NCBI GenBank assembly: GCA_051649085.1
Contig: JBOFGK010000034.1
Location: 103,954-167,953 of the forward strand
Reading direction: 5' to 3'
Source of the DNA: JBOFGK01 sp051649085
GTDB taxonomy: Bacteria > Bacillota_I > Bacilli_A > UBA3375
Length of the DNA: 64,000 nucleotides
Shown here one piece after another: positions 25,345-33,049 of this stretch. A model generated the notes under the pieces. The model had not been told where the DNA came from. It ran no database searches and saw only the letters and a list, made by a program, of their open reading frames with translations. Made by a program: the position numbers and the translations under genes. Each line of letters begins with the position of its first letter. Within the stretch, counting starts at the first letter, position 1.

Positions 25345-26262
25345 ATGAAGTATTTGAATTTAACAATTGAATTTTCGACAAAAAGTAAAGAAAAAGATGA
25401 AGTTACAATTAAACTTACCTCAAAAGAAATTAAATTAGTAATAAATGCTAATTTAAAAAAACATCAATTCTATAATTTATGTGTTGAATCAAAGCAACAA
25501 TTCATTGATATAATAACTGATCGAGAAATTAAAGTGTTAGAGCATAATTTTTCAGATCAACCAATAGTTTCACGTAAGTGCCAAGAAAAAATGCAAAATG
25601 GTATTTGTGAAGAGGGTGTCTATTTCCAGCTAGCAAAAACAAGTGAAAAGCCAACTAAATTAATTGTTGGGTTTCCTGCGATGGCAGGTGTTGGCTCAAC
25701 GACCAATTCTTTTTTACCTATTGAACGTATCTTTGATCAGTCAAACGCACTTTACATTTCCTTTTTAGATAATTATTTTACTAAAGGTTCTTGTTTGTTA
25801 CTTGATGAAACTGGAAAAAGTTTGGAAAGTAGAGTTTGTAAAATAATTAATAGATATATTGAAATGTATAATGTTAAAAGTGATTCCATTTATTTCATTG
25901 GTAGTTCAAAAGGTGGATTAATGGCCGCGTATTATAGCCAGTTTTATGATCACATAAATGTTTTGATAGCTGATCCATTAGCAAATCCAGTAGAATTTTT
26001 TCGAAAAAATAGTTTTCCAGAAGTTGTCCTTTTAGATGAACAGACAAAATTCCTATCGAAAATTGATTTTCCACAAATGTATCGTGTAGCATTTAAAATA
26101 AGTAAAATTCATCTATTTTACTCAACAATTGATTCATCTTTTGATATTTCGAAGTTAGGTAAATTACCAGATAATATAAAAACATATCCAATAGAAGCTG
26201 AGCATGATCAAGTACTTAAAGAATCAATTGAAACCATTAATCAAAAGATATTTATGCTTTAG
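25345..26262 (+). CDS. Alpha/beta-hydrolase-like protein
   Basis: Protein of 305 aa with no exact family that I can name. Residues ~1-85 form a beta-rich N-terminal part. Residues ~105-305 look like an alpha/beta-hydrolase: LIVGFPAMAGVG near 112, the nucleophile elbow YFIGSSKGGLMAA near 185 with candidate catalytic Ser191, an Asp in IADPLANP, and a late His in EAEHDQ near 290. The GSSKGG elbow resembles accessory Sec Asp2 and XcbB/CpsF-type capsule proteins more than lipases. No signal peptide, so it is cytoplasmic. It is monocistronic, with its own promoter and an RGAGG site (GAGGAG) before ATG. Confidence 0.6.
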   Translation: MKYLNLTIEFSTKSKEKDEVTIKLTSKEIKLVINANLKKHQFYNLCVESKQQFIDIITDREIKVLEHNFSDQPIVSRKCQEKMQNGICEEGVYFQLAKTSEKPTKLIVGFPAMAGVGSTTNSFLPIERIFDQSNALYISFLDNYFTKGSCLLLDETGKSLESRVCKIINRYIEMYNVKSDSIYFIGSSKGGLMAAYYSQFYDHINVLIADPLANPVEFFRKNSFPEVVLLDEQTKFLSKIDFPQMYRVAFKISKIHLFYSTIDSSFDISKLGKLPDNIKTYPIEAEHDQVLKESIETINQKIFML

Positions 26263-26389
26263 AAGCGAGTTGATGACATATGTGTTTGCGAAAATAAACG
26301 AAAAATAAAAGTTTATCTAAAAAATCATGAAAATTATTTCAAAAAAACGTAAAAAACACACATTTAACCAATTAATTGCATTGTAATTG

Positions 26390-26398
26390 TGTTATAAT
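26390..26398 (+). promoter_or_regulatory. Extended -10 promoter of a non-coding transcript
   Basis: TG-T-TATAAT (26390-26398). The predicted start near 26405 coincides with the left arm of a 12-bp inverted repeat. Confidence 0.6.
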
Positions 26399-26403
26399 AT
26401 ATT

Positions 26404-26697
26404 TGTCAATAAACGAGTATGGAAAATAGAAATAGCCTATAGAAATGTATAATTGTACATAAGGTTTATTGACAAAATGAGGTATGTAACATTCTTAATT
26501 ATTTCTTAAACTCTTAATAGTTTTTTGTTTGTTTTAATCATTAATCAAAACAATAACAATACACAATAATTATTATATATTCTAAAATTAAAATTAATAG
26601 TTATTATAAATTTAAAAAAATTAAACAATTTAATTTATCCCCCCTTTTTAAATTAAATTGTTGTAAACCTACTCGTCTCTCTGAGTAGGTTTTTTTC
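26404..26697 (+). ncRNA. Candidate small RNA or attenuating leader with C-rich loop
   Basis: A roughly 290-nt transcript is bounded by an extended -10 promoter and a strong terminator and holds no frame. At the 5' end TTGTCAATAAAC (26403-26414) pairs perfectly with GTTTATTGACAA (26464-26475) around a smaller ATGTA/TACAT hairpin. Near the 3' end CAATTTAATTTA (26626-26637) pairs with TAAATTAAATTG (26649-26660), exposing the loop TCCCCCCTTTT. C-rich loops of this kind in Gram-positive regulatory RNAs pair with Shine-Dalgarno sequences. The terminator lies only 64 nt before the MATE gene, so it could instead be a riboswitch-like leader. ACGAGTA (26413-26419) is complementary to TACTCGT (26670-26676) in the terminator, which would fit antitermination. 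Confidence 0.5.
26665..26696 (+). terminator. Intrinsic terminator of the candidate RNA
   Basis: AAACCTACTC (26665-26674) pairs with GAGTAGGTTT (26683-26692), loop GTCTCTCT, T tract to 26696. Confidence 0.92.
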
Positions 26698-26727
26698 GTA
26701 AATATCTAACTAAATTTGTTTGAAATG

Positions 26728-26736
26728 TGGTAAAAT
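26728..26736 (+). promoter_or_regulatory. Extended -10 promoter of the MATE gene
   Basis: TG-G-TAAAAT, 24 nt before the start codon. It lies after the terminator at 26665-26696, so the gene can be transcribed independently of the leader-like RNA. Confidence 0.5.
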
Positions 26737-26760
26737 AGAAAGAAGTATGAATGGAGAATT

Positions 26761-28107
26761 ATGAATTTTGAAAAATTAGAATACAAATATATAAAAATGG
26801 TTTTTTTGCTTGCAGCCCCAGTAATGTTACAACAATTTTTAGGTGCATCGGCAACGCTTATTGATAATTTAATGGTTGGGACACTTGGTGCGGATGCGAT
26901 TAACGCAGTTGGAGCATCTGGACAAATCTTCTTTGTAATCATGTTGATTGGATTTGGAATAACTGAGGGAACGAGTATTTTCATTGCTCAACAATTTGGT
27001 TCCAAAAAATTTCATGAAATGCACTTAACGTTTGTAATTGGAATAATAATGAGTGTCTCGATTGGAATCATTGGTTCGGTTGCTGTTCTACTTTTTCAAG
27101 AAACATTTATTGGTTTTTTCACAAGAGAACCTGCACAACAAGCACTTGCATTTGAATTTTTGAAAATAATTGTTTGGATGTATCCATTATCGCTGTCTTC
27201 AATGATGATCGGAAGTGCATATCGTTCTTGTGGGCAAACAAAGATACCGATGATTGCCGGAATTATATCAATTGCAACTAATACGATGATTAACTATCTT
27301 TTAATCGCAGGAATGTTTGGTTTTCCAGCACTTGGAGTAAGAGGAGCTGCAATTGCAACAGTTCTTGCCAAATTATTAGAGTTAGTAATCTTGATTGTAA
27401 TTATGAAACGTAACCACATGCCATTTATGCCGGAGTTTATGGATTTCTTTAAGGTACCACTAAACTTAGTTAAAGAAGTGACGAAAAAAACAATCCCATT
27501 AATTACAAATGAATTTTTGTGGGGATTTGGAATGACAACTTTAATGGCTCTTTATGGTGCTAAATCAGCAGAGGACTACACGTCGGTTACAATTGCATAT
27601 ACAACAGCCAATTTATTATTTGTTGTATTAGGAGGATTTGCAGTTTCCGTTTCGATATTAATTGGTCAAGAACTTGGACGTGGGGCAATGGCTGAGGCTA
27701 AACGAAATTCAATAAGACTATTTGAAATTGGATTGATAACAGGATTAACTGTCTCGGTAATTGCAGTTATATTATCATTTGTTGTACCTGATTTCTTTAG
27801 TGTATCGGAAGAAATTAAGCAAACAGCTGCACGTATTATGCAAGTAATTGCTCTAGTTTTCCCACTATATGTAATTTCAGCAACTTCGTTCTTTATTTTA
27901 CGTGCTGGAGGAGATGTTAAAGGTGTACTTATGATGGATTCAGGAATTATGTGGTTTGTTGTAATTCCACTTGCAATTGTAGTTGTGAAATTTACTGATT
28001 TAAATATAGTAACTACATATCTAATTGTTCAGTCAATTGAAATTGTTAAAACAGTGATTGGCTTTTGGCGATTTAAAACAGGAATTTGGTTGAAAAAGAT
28101 TGTTTAG
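26761..28107 (+). CDS. MATE-family efflux transporter
   Basis: Multidrug and toxin extrusion carrier, 448 aa with 12 predicted membrane segments in two homologous halves. Family landmarks include AAPVMLQQFLGASATLIDNLMVGTLG (residues 18-43, N-half motif) and the matching TKKTIPLITNEFLWGFG and ANLLFVVLGGFAVSVSILIGQELGRGA in the second half. It likely exports cationic compounds using a Na+ or H+ gradient. GGAG lies 5 nt before ATG. A candidate RNA with a terminator just upstream may attenuate it. The substrate cannot be predicted. Confidence 0.88.
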   Translation: MNFEKLEYKYIKMVFLLAAPVMLQQFLGASATLIDNLMVGTLGADAINAVGASGQIFFVIMLIGFGITEGTSIFIAQQFGSKKFHEMHLTFVIGIIMSVSIGIIGSVAVLLFQETFIGFFTREPAQQALAFEFLKIIVWMYPLSLSSMMIGSAYRSCGQTKIPMIAGIISIATNTMINYLLIAGMFGFPALGVRGAAIATVLAKLLELVILIVIMKRNHMPFMPEFMDFFKVPLNLVKEVTKKTIPLITNEFLWGFGMTTLMALYGAKSAEDYTSVTIAYTTANLLFVVLGGFAVSVSILIGQELGRGAMAEAKRNSIRLFEIGLITGLTVSVIAVILSFVVPDFFSVSEEIKQTAARIMQVIALVFPLYVISATSFFILRAGGDVKGVLMMDSGIMWFVVIPLAIVVVKFTDLNIVTTYLIVQSIEIVKTVIGFWRFKTGIWLKKIV

Positions 28108-28131
28108 AATTTATCTGGTTGAAAGGAAAAA

Positions 28132-29310
28132 ATGTTAATAAGTATTTGTATTGCAACTTTGTGTGGAATAATTGGTTATCAAATTTTTAGTAGTTTCAAA
28201 ATTCCAGGTTTAGTTGGATTATTAATAGTTGGAATCTTGTTAGGTCAAAGTGGTTTAAATTTGCTTGACAAAGATTTATTAGCGCATGCTACTGATTTCC
28301 AAAAAATTGCACTAGTAATTATTGTAATGCGAGCAGCTTTTTCAATTGAAAAAACAACATTTTTTTCCAATAAACGACAAATACTTTTACTTGCAACATT
28401 ACCATTTCTTATAGAAGTAATTGGTTTGGCTTTCTTGATGAATTTTAGTTTTCAATTTTCAGTTGTTGAAGCAGTAATGCTCGGTTTAATTGTTGTTGGT
28501 GTTTCACCGGCAATTGTCTTTCCCCAAATGATCAAATTACAATTGAAGAAAGTTGAACCATATGCTTCAATCATTTTAACAGCAGCTGCACTTGAGGCAA
28601 CTCTAGTACTTGTTCTTTTTTCCAATGTCCAAGAAGCAGTTGTCACAAAGGCAAATTTTTTAAATTCAATGCTATCAGTAATTTTGGCAATTGGTTGTGG
28701 AGCAATAATTGGTGGTATTTTCTATTATCTTCTAAAAGGTGCAAATAGACTAATGAAGTTTTCCAATGTCCAATTATTGATTGTCATGCTTTTTGGAATG
28801 GTGCTACTATCAAAAATTGAAAAATTAGGTACAACACATCAATTTTTTTCGGTGTTAATCGCAATCTTAGTCTTTGGTCAAATCTTTAAAATAAAAGAAT
28901 TACCAGAACAAGTTCAAGCAATAAGAATGAGTTTGAATGGATTATGGGTTTATTTTGAAGCAATGCTTTTTGTGTTGATTGGTGCACAAGTTAATTTGCA
29001 AAATATGTTTGAAAATATTGGTATTTGCTTTGTAGTGTTAGTTTCAGCTTTTATTTTTAGAGCGATTGGAATTTTCTTGTCAACACGTACAAGTAAATTA
29101 ACAAGACACGAAAAAATATATTCATTCTATTCATTTATTCCAAAAGGAACAATTCAAGCAACAATTGGAAGTATTCCTTTGGCCCTTGGGTTACCAAATG
29201 GTCAGCTTATCCTTTCAATCGCAGTTTTTTCAATTCTTGTTTCGGCTCCACTAGGAAGTATTCTAATGAAGAGCAGCGAACGTAAATTTACAACAGATTA
29301 TTTAAATTGA
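28132..29310 (+). CDS. Cation:proton antiporter (CPA superfamily)
   Basis: Membrane antiporter of 392 aa with about 12 hydrophobic segments and no cytoplasmic TrkA domain. It has the N-terminal pattern FKIPGLVGLLIVGILLGQSGL typical of Na+/H+ and K+/H+ exchangers. A conserved mid-membrane region (LGLIVVGVSPAIVFPQMIKL) and FIPKGTIQATIGSIPLALGL near residue 345 match the exchanger fold. In the usual two-Asp site of CPA2 transporters the residues here are less typical (VSPA where many have xDP/ND), so its ion specificity is unclear. AAAGGAAAAA precedes ATG; a terminator follows. Confidence 0.82.
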   Translation: MLISICIATLCGIIGYQIFSSFKIPGLVGLLIVGILLGQSGLNLLDKDLLAHATDFQKIALVIIVMRAAFSIEKTTFFSNKRQILLLATLPFLIEVIGLAFLMNFSFQFSVVEAVMLGLIVVGVSPAIVFPQMIKLQLKKVEPYASIILTAAALEATLVLVLFSNVQEAVVTKANFLNSMLSVILAIGCGAIIGGIFYYLLKGANRLMKFSNVQLLIVMLFGMVLLSKIEKLGTTHQFFSVLIAILVFGQIFKIKELPEQVQAIRMSLNGLWVYFEAMLFVLIGAQVNLQNMFENIGICFVVLVSAFIFRAIGIFLSTRTSKLTRHEKIYSFYSFIPKGTIQATIGSIPLALGLPNGQLILSIAVFSILVSAPLGSILMKSSERKFTTDYLN

Positions 29311-29318
29311 TTCATGCT

Positions 29319-29348
29319 AAAGATTCCGTCGTGGAATCTTTTATTTTT
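29319..29348 (+). terminator. Intrinsic terminator after the antiporter
   Basis: AAAGATTCC (29319-29327) pairs with GGAATCTTT (29333-29341), loop GTCGT, followed by a T-rich stretch. Confidence 0.8.
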
Positions 29349-29584
29349 ATTTGTAGCATTTTTAGATGTAACATGACAATGTATTAACTTTCATTAAATT
29401 ACTAGGATATTACAAAAGGTTACGTGCGAAATGGGAAGTGAACAAGTACTGCATTTGTATGAAATTAGAAAAATGATGACATATTTGAGATTAAATAATA
29501 GTGGAAGAAAATGATCCTCAAAGATTATTATGGTATATGACTTAATCACAGAAAGTGAGTTGTTCTTATCGGATAAAACAGAAG
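29349..29584. other. Gene-free stretch with two very short frames
   Basis: No recognisable gene. Two short frames exist: 29431-29514 (27 codons, MGSEQVLHLYEIRKMM) and 29530-29625 (31 codons, MVYDLITESELFLSDKTEGG). They follow one another in different frames and might be relics of one gene, but neither has a good ribosome site and neither resembles anything I recognise. The second overlaps the promoter element described next. Confidence 0.3.
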
Positions 29585-29628
29585 GGGGACAAAAACTTAA
29601 AAAAACAAACAAATTAATATGCTAGAAT
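29585..29628 (+). promoter_or_regulatory. Conserved GGGGACAAAAA element with extended -10 (site 1)
   Basis: GGGGACAAAAACTTAAAAAA begins at 29585. Exactly 38 nt from its first G lies TAGAAT (29623-29628), preceded by TG-C as an extended -10. No good -35 is present. The same element, spacing and extended -10 occur at 50858-50901 before another secreted-protein gene. The arrangement suggests an activator-dependent promoter. Confidence 0.6.
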
Positions 29629-29872
29629 AAAGTTGTCGATTAAATTTCTCATGCAAGAGTTTTTTAAAACTTATTGCTTTATGAACTAATTAGAAAACTA
29701 GAGAGTTTAATAGCTAAGTACTAAGTATTTTAAAAGGTGTTGAGGTATTCAAAAAGGGAGTAAAAAATTTAAGAAGAAATTATTGCTTTTATAGTACTGA
29801 ATGAAAATTAAGTAACAAAGGGAGACATATTGAAAATAAACACATCGAGGTATAAGATAGATGGTATAAATA

Positions 29873-30406
29873 ATGAAAAAAAATCAAAACATTTCAAGAG
29901 ACAAATACGAAAGGAAAAATATAAAATTAATCAATAAATTTGGAATGAATTTAAAAAAAACAAAAGAAATAATGTTTTTTTTGCTTGCATTATTAATTTT
30001 ACTGATTTTTTCAAATGTTTATAATATCAACGAATACTACCTTGTTCTACAAAAAACCTTTAAAATGGCGGATGAATTATATATGCAAGGGATCGGAATA
30101 TTTATTTTGGGAGCTTTTTTAAGTCTATTATTAATTGTACTGAAGTTAATATTGATTATGAAAATATTAATTGCTTTTTATTTAAAAGCAACGATTATTA
30201 AATTTATCTTTTTAACAGTATACATACCGATTTTAATTTATATAAGACTTAAAATTCTAAAACACCATTTAAAAGTGAGTGGATGCTTCTTTTGTGAAAA
30301 AGTAACAACTTTGAAAAGAATAAGAAATTCAAAAATATCTTATCAGAAACGAAGAAGAACTATATTTATTAGAAATTTACAAGCTATTTGGCCTCCATTA
30401 TTTTAA
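29873..30406 (+). CDS. Hypothetical multi-pass membrane protein
   Basis: Protein of 177 aa with a basic N-terminus (~30 residues), three strongly hydrophobic segments (FFLLALLILLIFSNVY near 34, FILGAFLSLLLIVLKLILIM near 77, FIFLTVYIPILIYI near 112) and a basic C-terminal tail with CFFCEK and several Arg/Lys pairs. No family recognised. It is the first gene behind the GGGGAC promoter element and is followed after 36 nt by a secreted protein with a bacteriocin-like tail, so export, maturation or immunity functions are possible (inference). The start lacks a clear Shine-Dalgarno site. Confidence 0.5.
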   Translation: MKKNQNISRDKYERKNIKLINKFGMNLKKTKEIMFFLLALLILLIFSNVYNINEYYLVLQKTFKMADELYMQGIGIFILGAFLSLLLIVLKLILIMKILIAFYLKATIIKFIFLTVYIPILIYIRLKILKHHLKVSGCFFCEKVTTLKRIRNSKISYQKRRRTIFIRNLQAIWPPLF

Positions 30407-30442
30407 ATTAGAAAAAAATAAGTTAAATAAAAGGAGAAGGAA

Positions 30443-31066
30443 ATGCTAAAAAATAAAAAAATACTAAATAGTATTAAAATAATGTTTTTGTTTTTAATAA
30501 CATTAAGCATTATGCCGCAAACAGTTAAAATATATGCTAGCGAGATTACTGAAACATCTGAAATGCAAGAGTGGAATAAGGAAGTTGGAGTTGAATACAC
30601 ACAAGGAAGTTATGTTTCTTATAAAGAAGAAATAAAAAAAGTAAATAAAAACTTTGTTTCAAATGGAGATTTGAAATTATGGGAATCAAATGAATTATTT
30701 GAAAGGGTTGTAGTTATTGACTTTATAAATGAAGCCTTAAACACTGATAAAAACTATGAAGAGATAATAAATGATTTAAAAATTGATGAAGAAAAATTAT
30801 TAAATGAAGTGCAAATATTTGATGAATCAACAACAAAGGAAGATTTAATAGAAGCTGCGGAATATAATCCAAAACAAGCTCGTGCATTACCAGCATTTGT
30901 AATTCCAGTTCTACTTTGGTTAGGTAAACAAATGGGTGCAGCAGTTGTTAGATGGATCACAGGTGCTGTTTTAACATATGGAGCATATAACGCATGTAGA
31001 AAATTTAACGATAGTAATCGCGGTATGGATAGATTTTGTGATGCTATATACATGTTTAGGGATTGA
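30443..31066 (+). CDS. Secreted protein with hydrophobic C-terminal segment (toxin precursor-like)
   Basis: Protein of 207 aa with a clear signal peptide: basic N-terminus, hydrophobic core IMFLFLITLSIM and a likely cut after KIYAS near residue 33. The middle (35-145) is acidic and hydrophilic. The last ~60 residues change sharply: AFVIPVLLWLGKQMGAAVVRWITGAV in sections, then a region with two Cys (NACRKFNDSNRGMDRFC). An acidic pro-region with a hydrophobic Cys-pair C-terminus resembles in layout the SdpC-type toxin precursor, although the sequence is not recognisably similar. It overlaps a 59-aa membrane protein that could be an immunity protein. AAGGAG lies before ATG. Confidence 0.55.
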   Translation: MLKNKKILNSIKIMFLFLITLSIMPQTVKIYASEITETSEMQEWNKEVGVEYTQGSYVSYKEEIKKVNKNFVSNGDLKLWESNELFERVVVIDFINEALNTDKNYEEIINDLKIDEEKLLNEVQIFDESTTKEDLIEAAEYNPKQARALPAFVIPVLLWLGKQMGAAVVRWITGAVLTYGAYNACRKFNDSNRGMDRFCDAIYMFRD

Positions 31067-31245
31067 TGATGATTGCCAAGAAAATATTTATCGAAAGCTT
31101 AGCTTTATTCGGAGTATTAGTACTCACATTTGAAGTTTTTAATATAGAAATGCCATCATTTTTTATGCTAATTAGTTCGTTTGTAGTTACCATACTAGAT
31201 GCAATTATACGTAAAATGATATATTCAAAAAAAACAAAGAATTAA
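31066..31245 (+). CDS. Small two-segment membrane protein (possible immunity protein)
   Basis: A 59-aa protein with two hydrophobic segments (FIESLALFGVLVLTFEVF and FFMLISSFVVTILDAII) and a basic tail KKTKN. Its start overlaps the stop of the secreted-protein gene (TGATG), with AGGG 4 nt upstream, so the two are translationally coupled. Small membrane proteins coupled to a secreted toxin precursor often give self-protection; this is inference. A terminator follows at 31277. Confidence 0.5.
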   Translation: MMIAKKIFIESLALFGVLVLTFEVFNIEMPSFFMLISSFVVTILDAIIRKMIYSKKTKN

Positions 31246-31276
31246 AAATAAAAAACGTTAGAATTGATACAAACTT

Positions 31277-31302
31277 AAGATCTCATTATGAGGTCTTTTT
31301 TT
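31277..31302 (+). terminator. Intrinsic terminator of the secreted-protein cassette
   Basis: AAGATCTC (31277-31284) pairs with GAGGTCTT (31290-31297), loop ATTAT, then a T tract. Confidence 0.85.
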
Positions 31303-31340
31303 ATGAAATCAAATCCAGTTAAGTTAAAATAAAAAAATAT

Positions 31341-31369
31341 TTGACTTTTAAACATTATAATGTTATAAT
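31341..31369 (+). promoter_or_regulatory. Promoter of the Dga/SFCGS operon
   Basis: TTGACT (31341-31346), 17-nt spacer, TATAAT (31364-31369), 17 nt before the PRD gene. Near-consensus sigma-A promoter. Confidence 0.88.
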
Positions 31370-31386
31370 GAATTCAAAGGAGAGGT

Positions 31387-31671
31387 ATGGATACACTTAC
31401 ATTTTTAAAAAGTAATAATTTAAGTTATCGTGATCAAAATGCTCAAATAATTTTCGAAAACCACTTACATGAACTCAGACTACGAGTTGAAAATGGTGAA
31501 ACTTTAGAGATTGAGCTTGAAAGCGAAATGCTTGATTCGATTAAACCTGAGACCATGAAACTTGCAAATAAACTAGTTGAAGCACTTGGGATAAGATTAG
31601 AAAAAAATAAAGAAACAGAAATTTTTTTAATAGCAACACATTTAGTGATGATGGAGGAAAATAATGAGTAA
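31387..31671 (+). CDS. Single-PRD-domain protein (EF_0829-like)
   Basis: A 94-aa protein resembling one PTS-regulation domain (PRD), without DNA- or RNA-binding domain. It belongs to the group that always opens SFCGS/DUF4310-4312 gene clusters (EF_0829/AHA_3910 type, from family knowledge). The C-terminal helix ends IATHLVMMEE, where a PRD would carry its phosphorylatable His (here in ATHLV). It may sense PTS phosphorylation state for the operon. Its 3' end overlaps the next gene by 8 nt. GGAGAGGT precedes ATG. Confidence 0.7.
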   Translation: MDTLTFLKSNNLSYRDQNAQIIFENHLHELRLRVENGETLEIELESEMLDSIKPETMKLANKLVEALGIRLEKNKETEIFLIATHLVMMEENNE

Positions 31672-32023
31672 ACCTGTAATAGTAATTGGACATCGAATGG
31701 GTCAAGGGAAAAAAGTTGCAGCTGGAATTGAAAAAGCTGGAGGAGTGGCAATTGTTATTCCAGGAATGGCTGCTGATATGAAAGTTGGAGATGTAATGAA
31801 AGAACATGAAGCAGACCTTGGAATAAGTTTTTGTGGTAGTGGTGGTGCTGGAGCACTTACTGCAAGTAATAAATATGGATATCGTTCAAAACACTCGTTG
31901 AGAAGCGTGCTTGAAGGACAAACCGCAGTCAAGGATGGGATTGAAGTTCTAGGATTTGGATTTATGGATACAGAAGAACTTGGAATGAAAATTGTTGAGG
32001 CCTACAATGCAAAACATGCTTAA
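31664..32023 (+). CDS. Glycine-rich SFCGS-family protein
   Basis: A 119-aa cytoplasmic protein with the name-giving motif ISFCGSGGAGALTA near residue 53. It also has an N-terminal VIGHRMGQGKKVAAGIEKAGG resembling a PTS EIIB/P-loop arrangement. Function unknown; the family (EF_0830 type) occurs only with DUF4310, DUF4311 and DUF4312 proteins and with Dga-like enzymes. The Cys in SFCGS could be a phosphorylation or catalytic residue (inference). GGAGG lies before ATG, inside the PRD gene end. Confidence 0.8.
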   Translation: MSKPVIVIGHRMGQGKKVAAGIEKAGGVAIVIPGMAADMKVGDVMKEHEADLGISFCGSGGAGALTASNKYGYRSKHSLRSVLEGQTAVKDGIEVLGFGFMDTEELGMKIVEAYNAKHA

Positions 32024-32297
32024 AGAGAGTAGACAAAAATTTGTCGTAGAGGGTAGTGGTAAAACAGAAAAAGAAGCAATGGATATGTGTTTTATGGAAA
32101 TGAGAAAACAACTCGTTGATCTGGAAATTGGCTATATTGCTCATGCAACACCTGTTGCTGTCGAGGTGGTTACAAGTAATCATAGTACACGAATTGAAAA
32201 ATATTTATTCTTTTTCTTACCAAAAGAAATAACTACATTTGAATTTAAACTTGAGATCGAAGTAGAAATAAAATATATTATTAAGGAGAAAGATTAA
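32007..32297 (+). CDS. DUF4312-family protein
   Basis: A 96-aa protein of the EF_0831 type, with the basic/aromatic segment KFVVEGSGKTEKEAMDMCF near residue 10 and a hydrophobic-strand C-terminus. Unknown function; constant partner of the SFCGS protein. ATG 32007 with GAGG 6 nt upstream is chosen over the upstream TTG and lies inside the SFCGS gene (17-nt overlap). The stop overlaps the next ATG (TAATG). Confidence 0.75.
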   Translation: MQNMLKESRQKFVVEGSGKTEKEAMDMCFMEMRKQLVDLEIGYIAHATPVAVEVVTSNHSTRIEKYLFFFLPKEITTFEFKLEIEVEIKYIIKEKD

Positions 32298-33049
32298 TGG
32301 ATACAATGTCAATAATTGGTTTAACAGTTGTAACTGGTGCAACGATTGGTTTTGCAGTTAGTGTTGGTGCTGCAAGAATGTTTCGAGCACCTGAAACTCA
32401 AGGTCTAGGTGCATTTAGAACACTTGGAGAAATTAATTCATGTAATGGAGATCCAGCATCACATTTTGCATTAGGTTTAGGTTTTTATATAAATAGTGCA
32501 GCAACAGCAGTTGGAACAGGAGCACTAACCCAAGATATTTTACACCGTGTAATTCCTAACTGGGCATTTGCAATCTTTAAGTTGAAGCATAAAGGGAAAA
32601 CATTGGATGATATGTCCTATTTTCCTTTTCAGTTAGGGATTATTGGCGCGATTGTCGGAACAATTGTTATGCCATCAATTGTCTTGTTATATTCGTTTGT
32701 CCCAATAGAATTTTCCAAAGTTGCAGGAGAAGTACTGGCACCTGCTGCTAAATTACTTTTCAATCCAATAATGCCAATTTTATTCTTACTTGCAGCTTTT
32801 GATTCAAGTAAGAAAACAGGAATTTGGGCGCTTGTACTAGCAGCATTTTCACAAGTTTTGATGACGAATCCATTACCAGGTGTAATTTTAGGAATCATGC
32901 TTGGTGAAGCAGCATCAGATCAAGGTTATAAATCTAAAACATTTATTATTTTGATTTCAATTATTAGTATAATAATGTTAGTAATTGGTGTTCTTCGTGG
33001 TGTAACATTTGATACATTATTTAAATTTGCCGAAACGGTAGGAGGATAG
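32297..33049 (+). CDS. DUF4311-family membrane protein
   Basis: Integral membrane protein of 250 aa with about seven hydrophobic segments, of the EF_0832 type. Conserved-looking loops include MFRAPETQGLGAFRTLGEINSC in sections near residue 28-50 and a Gly/Asn/Pro-rich ALGLGFYINSAATAVGTGAL. With the following DUF4310 protein it probably forms a membrane complex, plausibly the uptake system of the cluster since no other permease is encoded here (inference). AAGGAG lies before ATG. Confidence 0.8.
   Translation: MDTMSIIGLTVVTGATIGFAVSVGAARMFRAPETQGLGAFRTLGEINSCNGDPASHFALGLGFYINSAATAVGTGALTQDILHRVIPNWAFAIFKLKHKGKTLDDMSYFPFQLGIIGAIVGTIVMPSIVLLYSFVPIEFSKVAGEVLAPAAKLLFNPIMPILFLLAAFDSSKKTGIWALVLAAFSQVLMTNPLPGVILGIMLGEAASDQGYKSKTFIILISIISIIMLVIGVLRGVTFDTLFKFAETVGG

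Noticed and set aside
26403..26475. Inverted repeat as transposon ends
   Set aside because: The arms are only 49 nt apart and start at the predicted transcription start; an RNA hairpin explains them better.
29431..29625. Two consecutive short frames before the secreted-protein cassette
   Set aside because: No start signals or similarity; the second overlaps the promoter element. Mentioned only in the gap entry.
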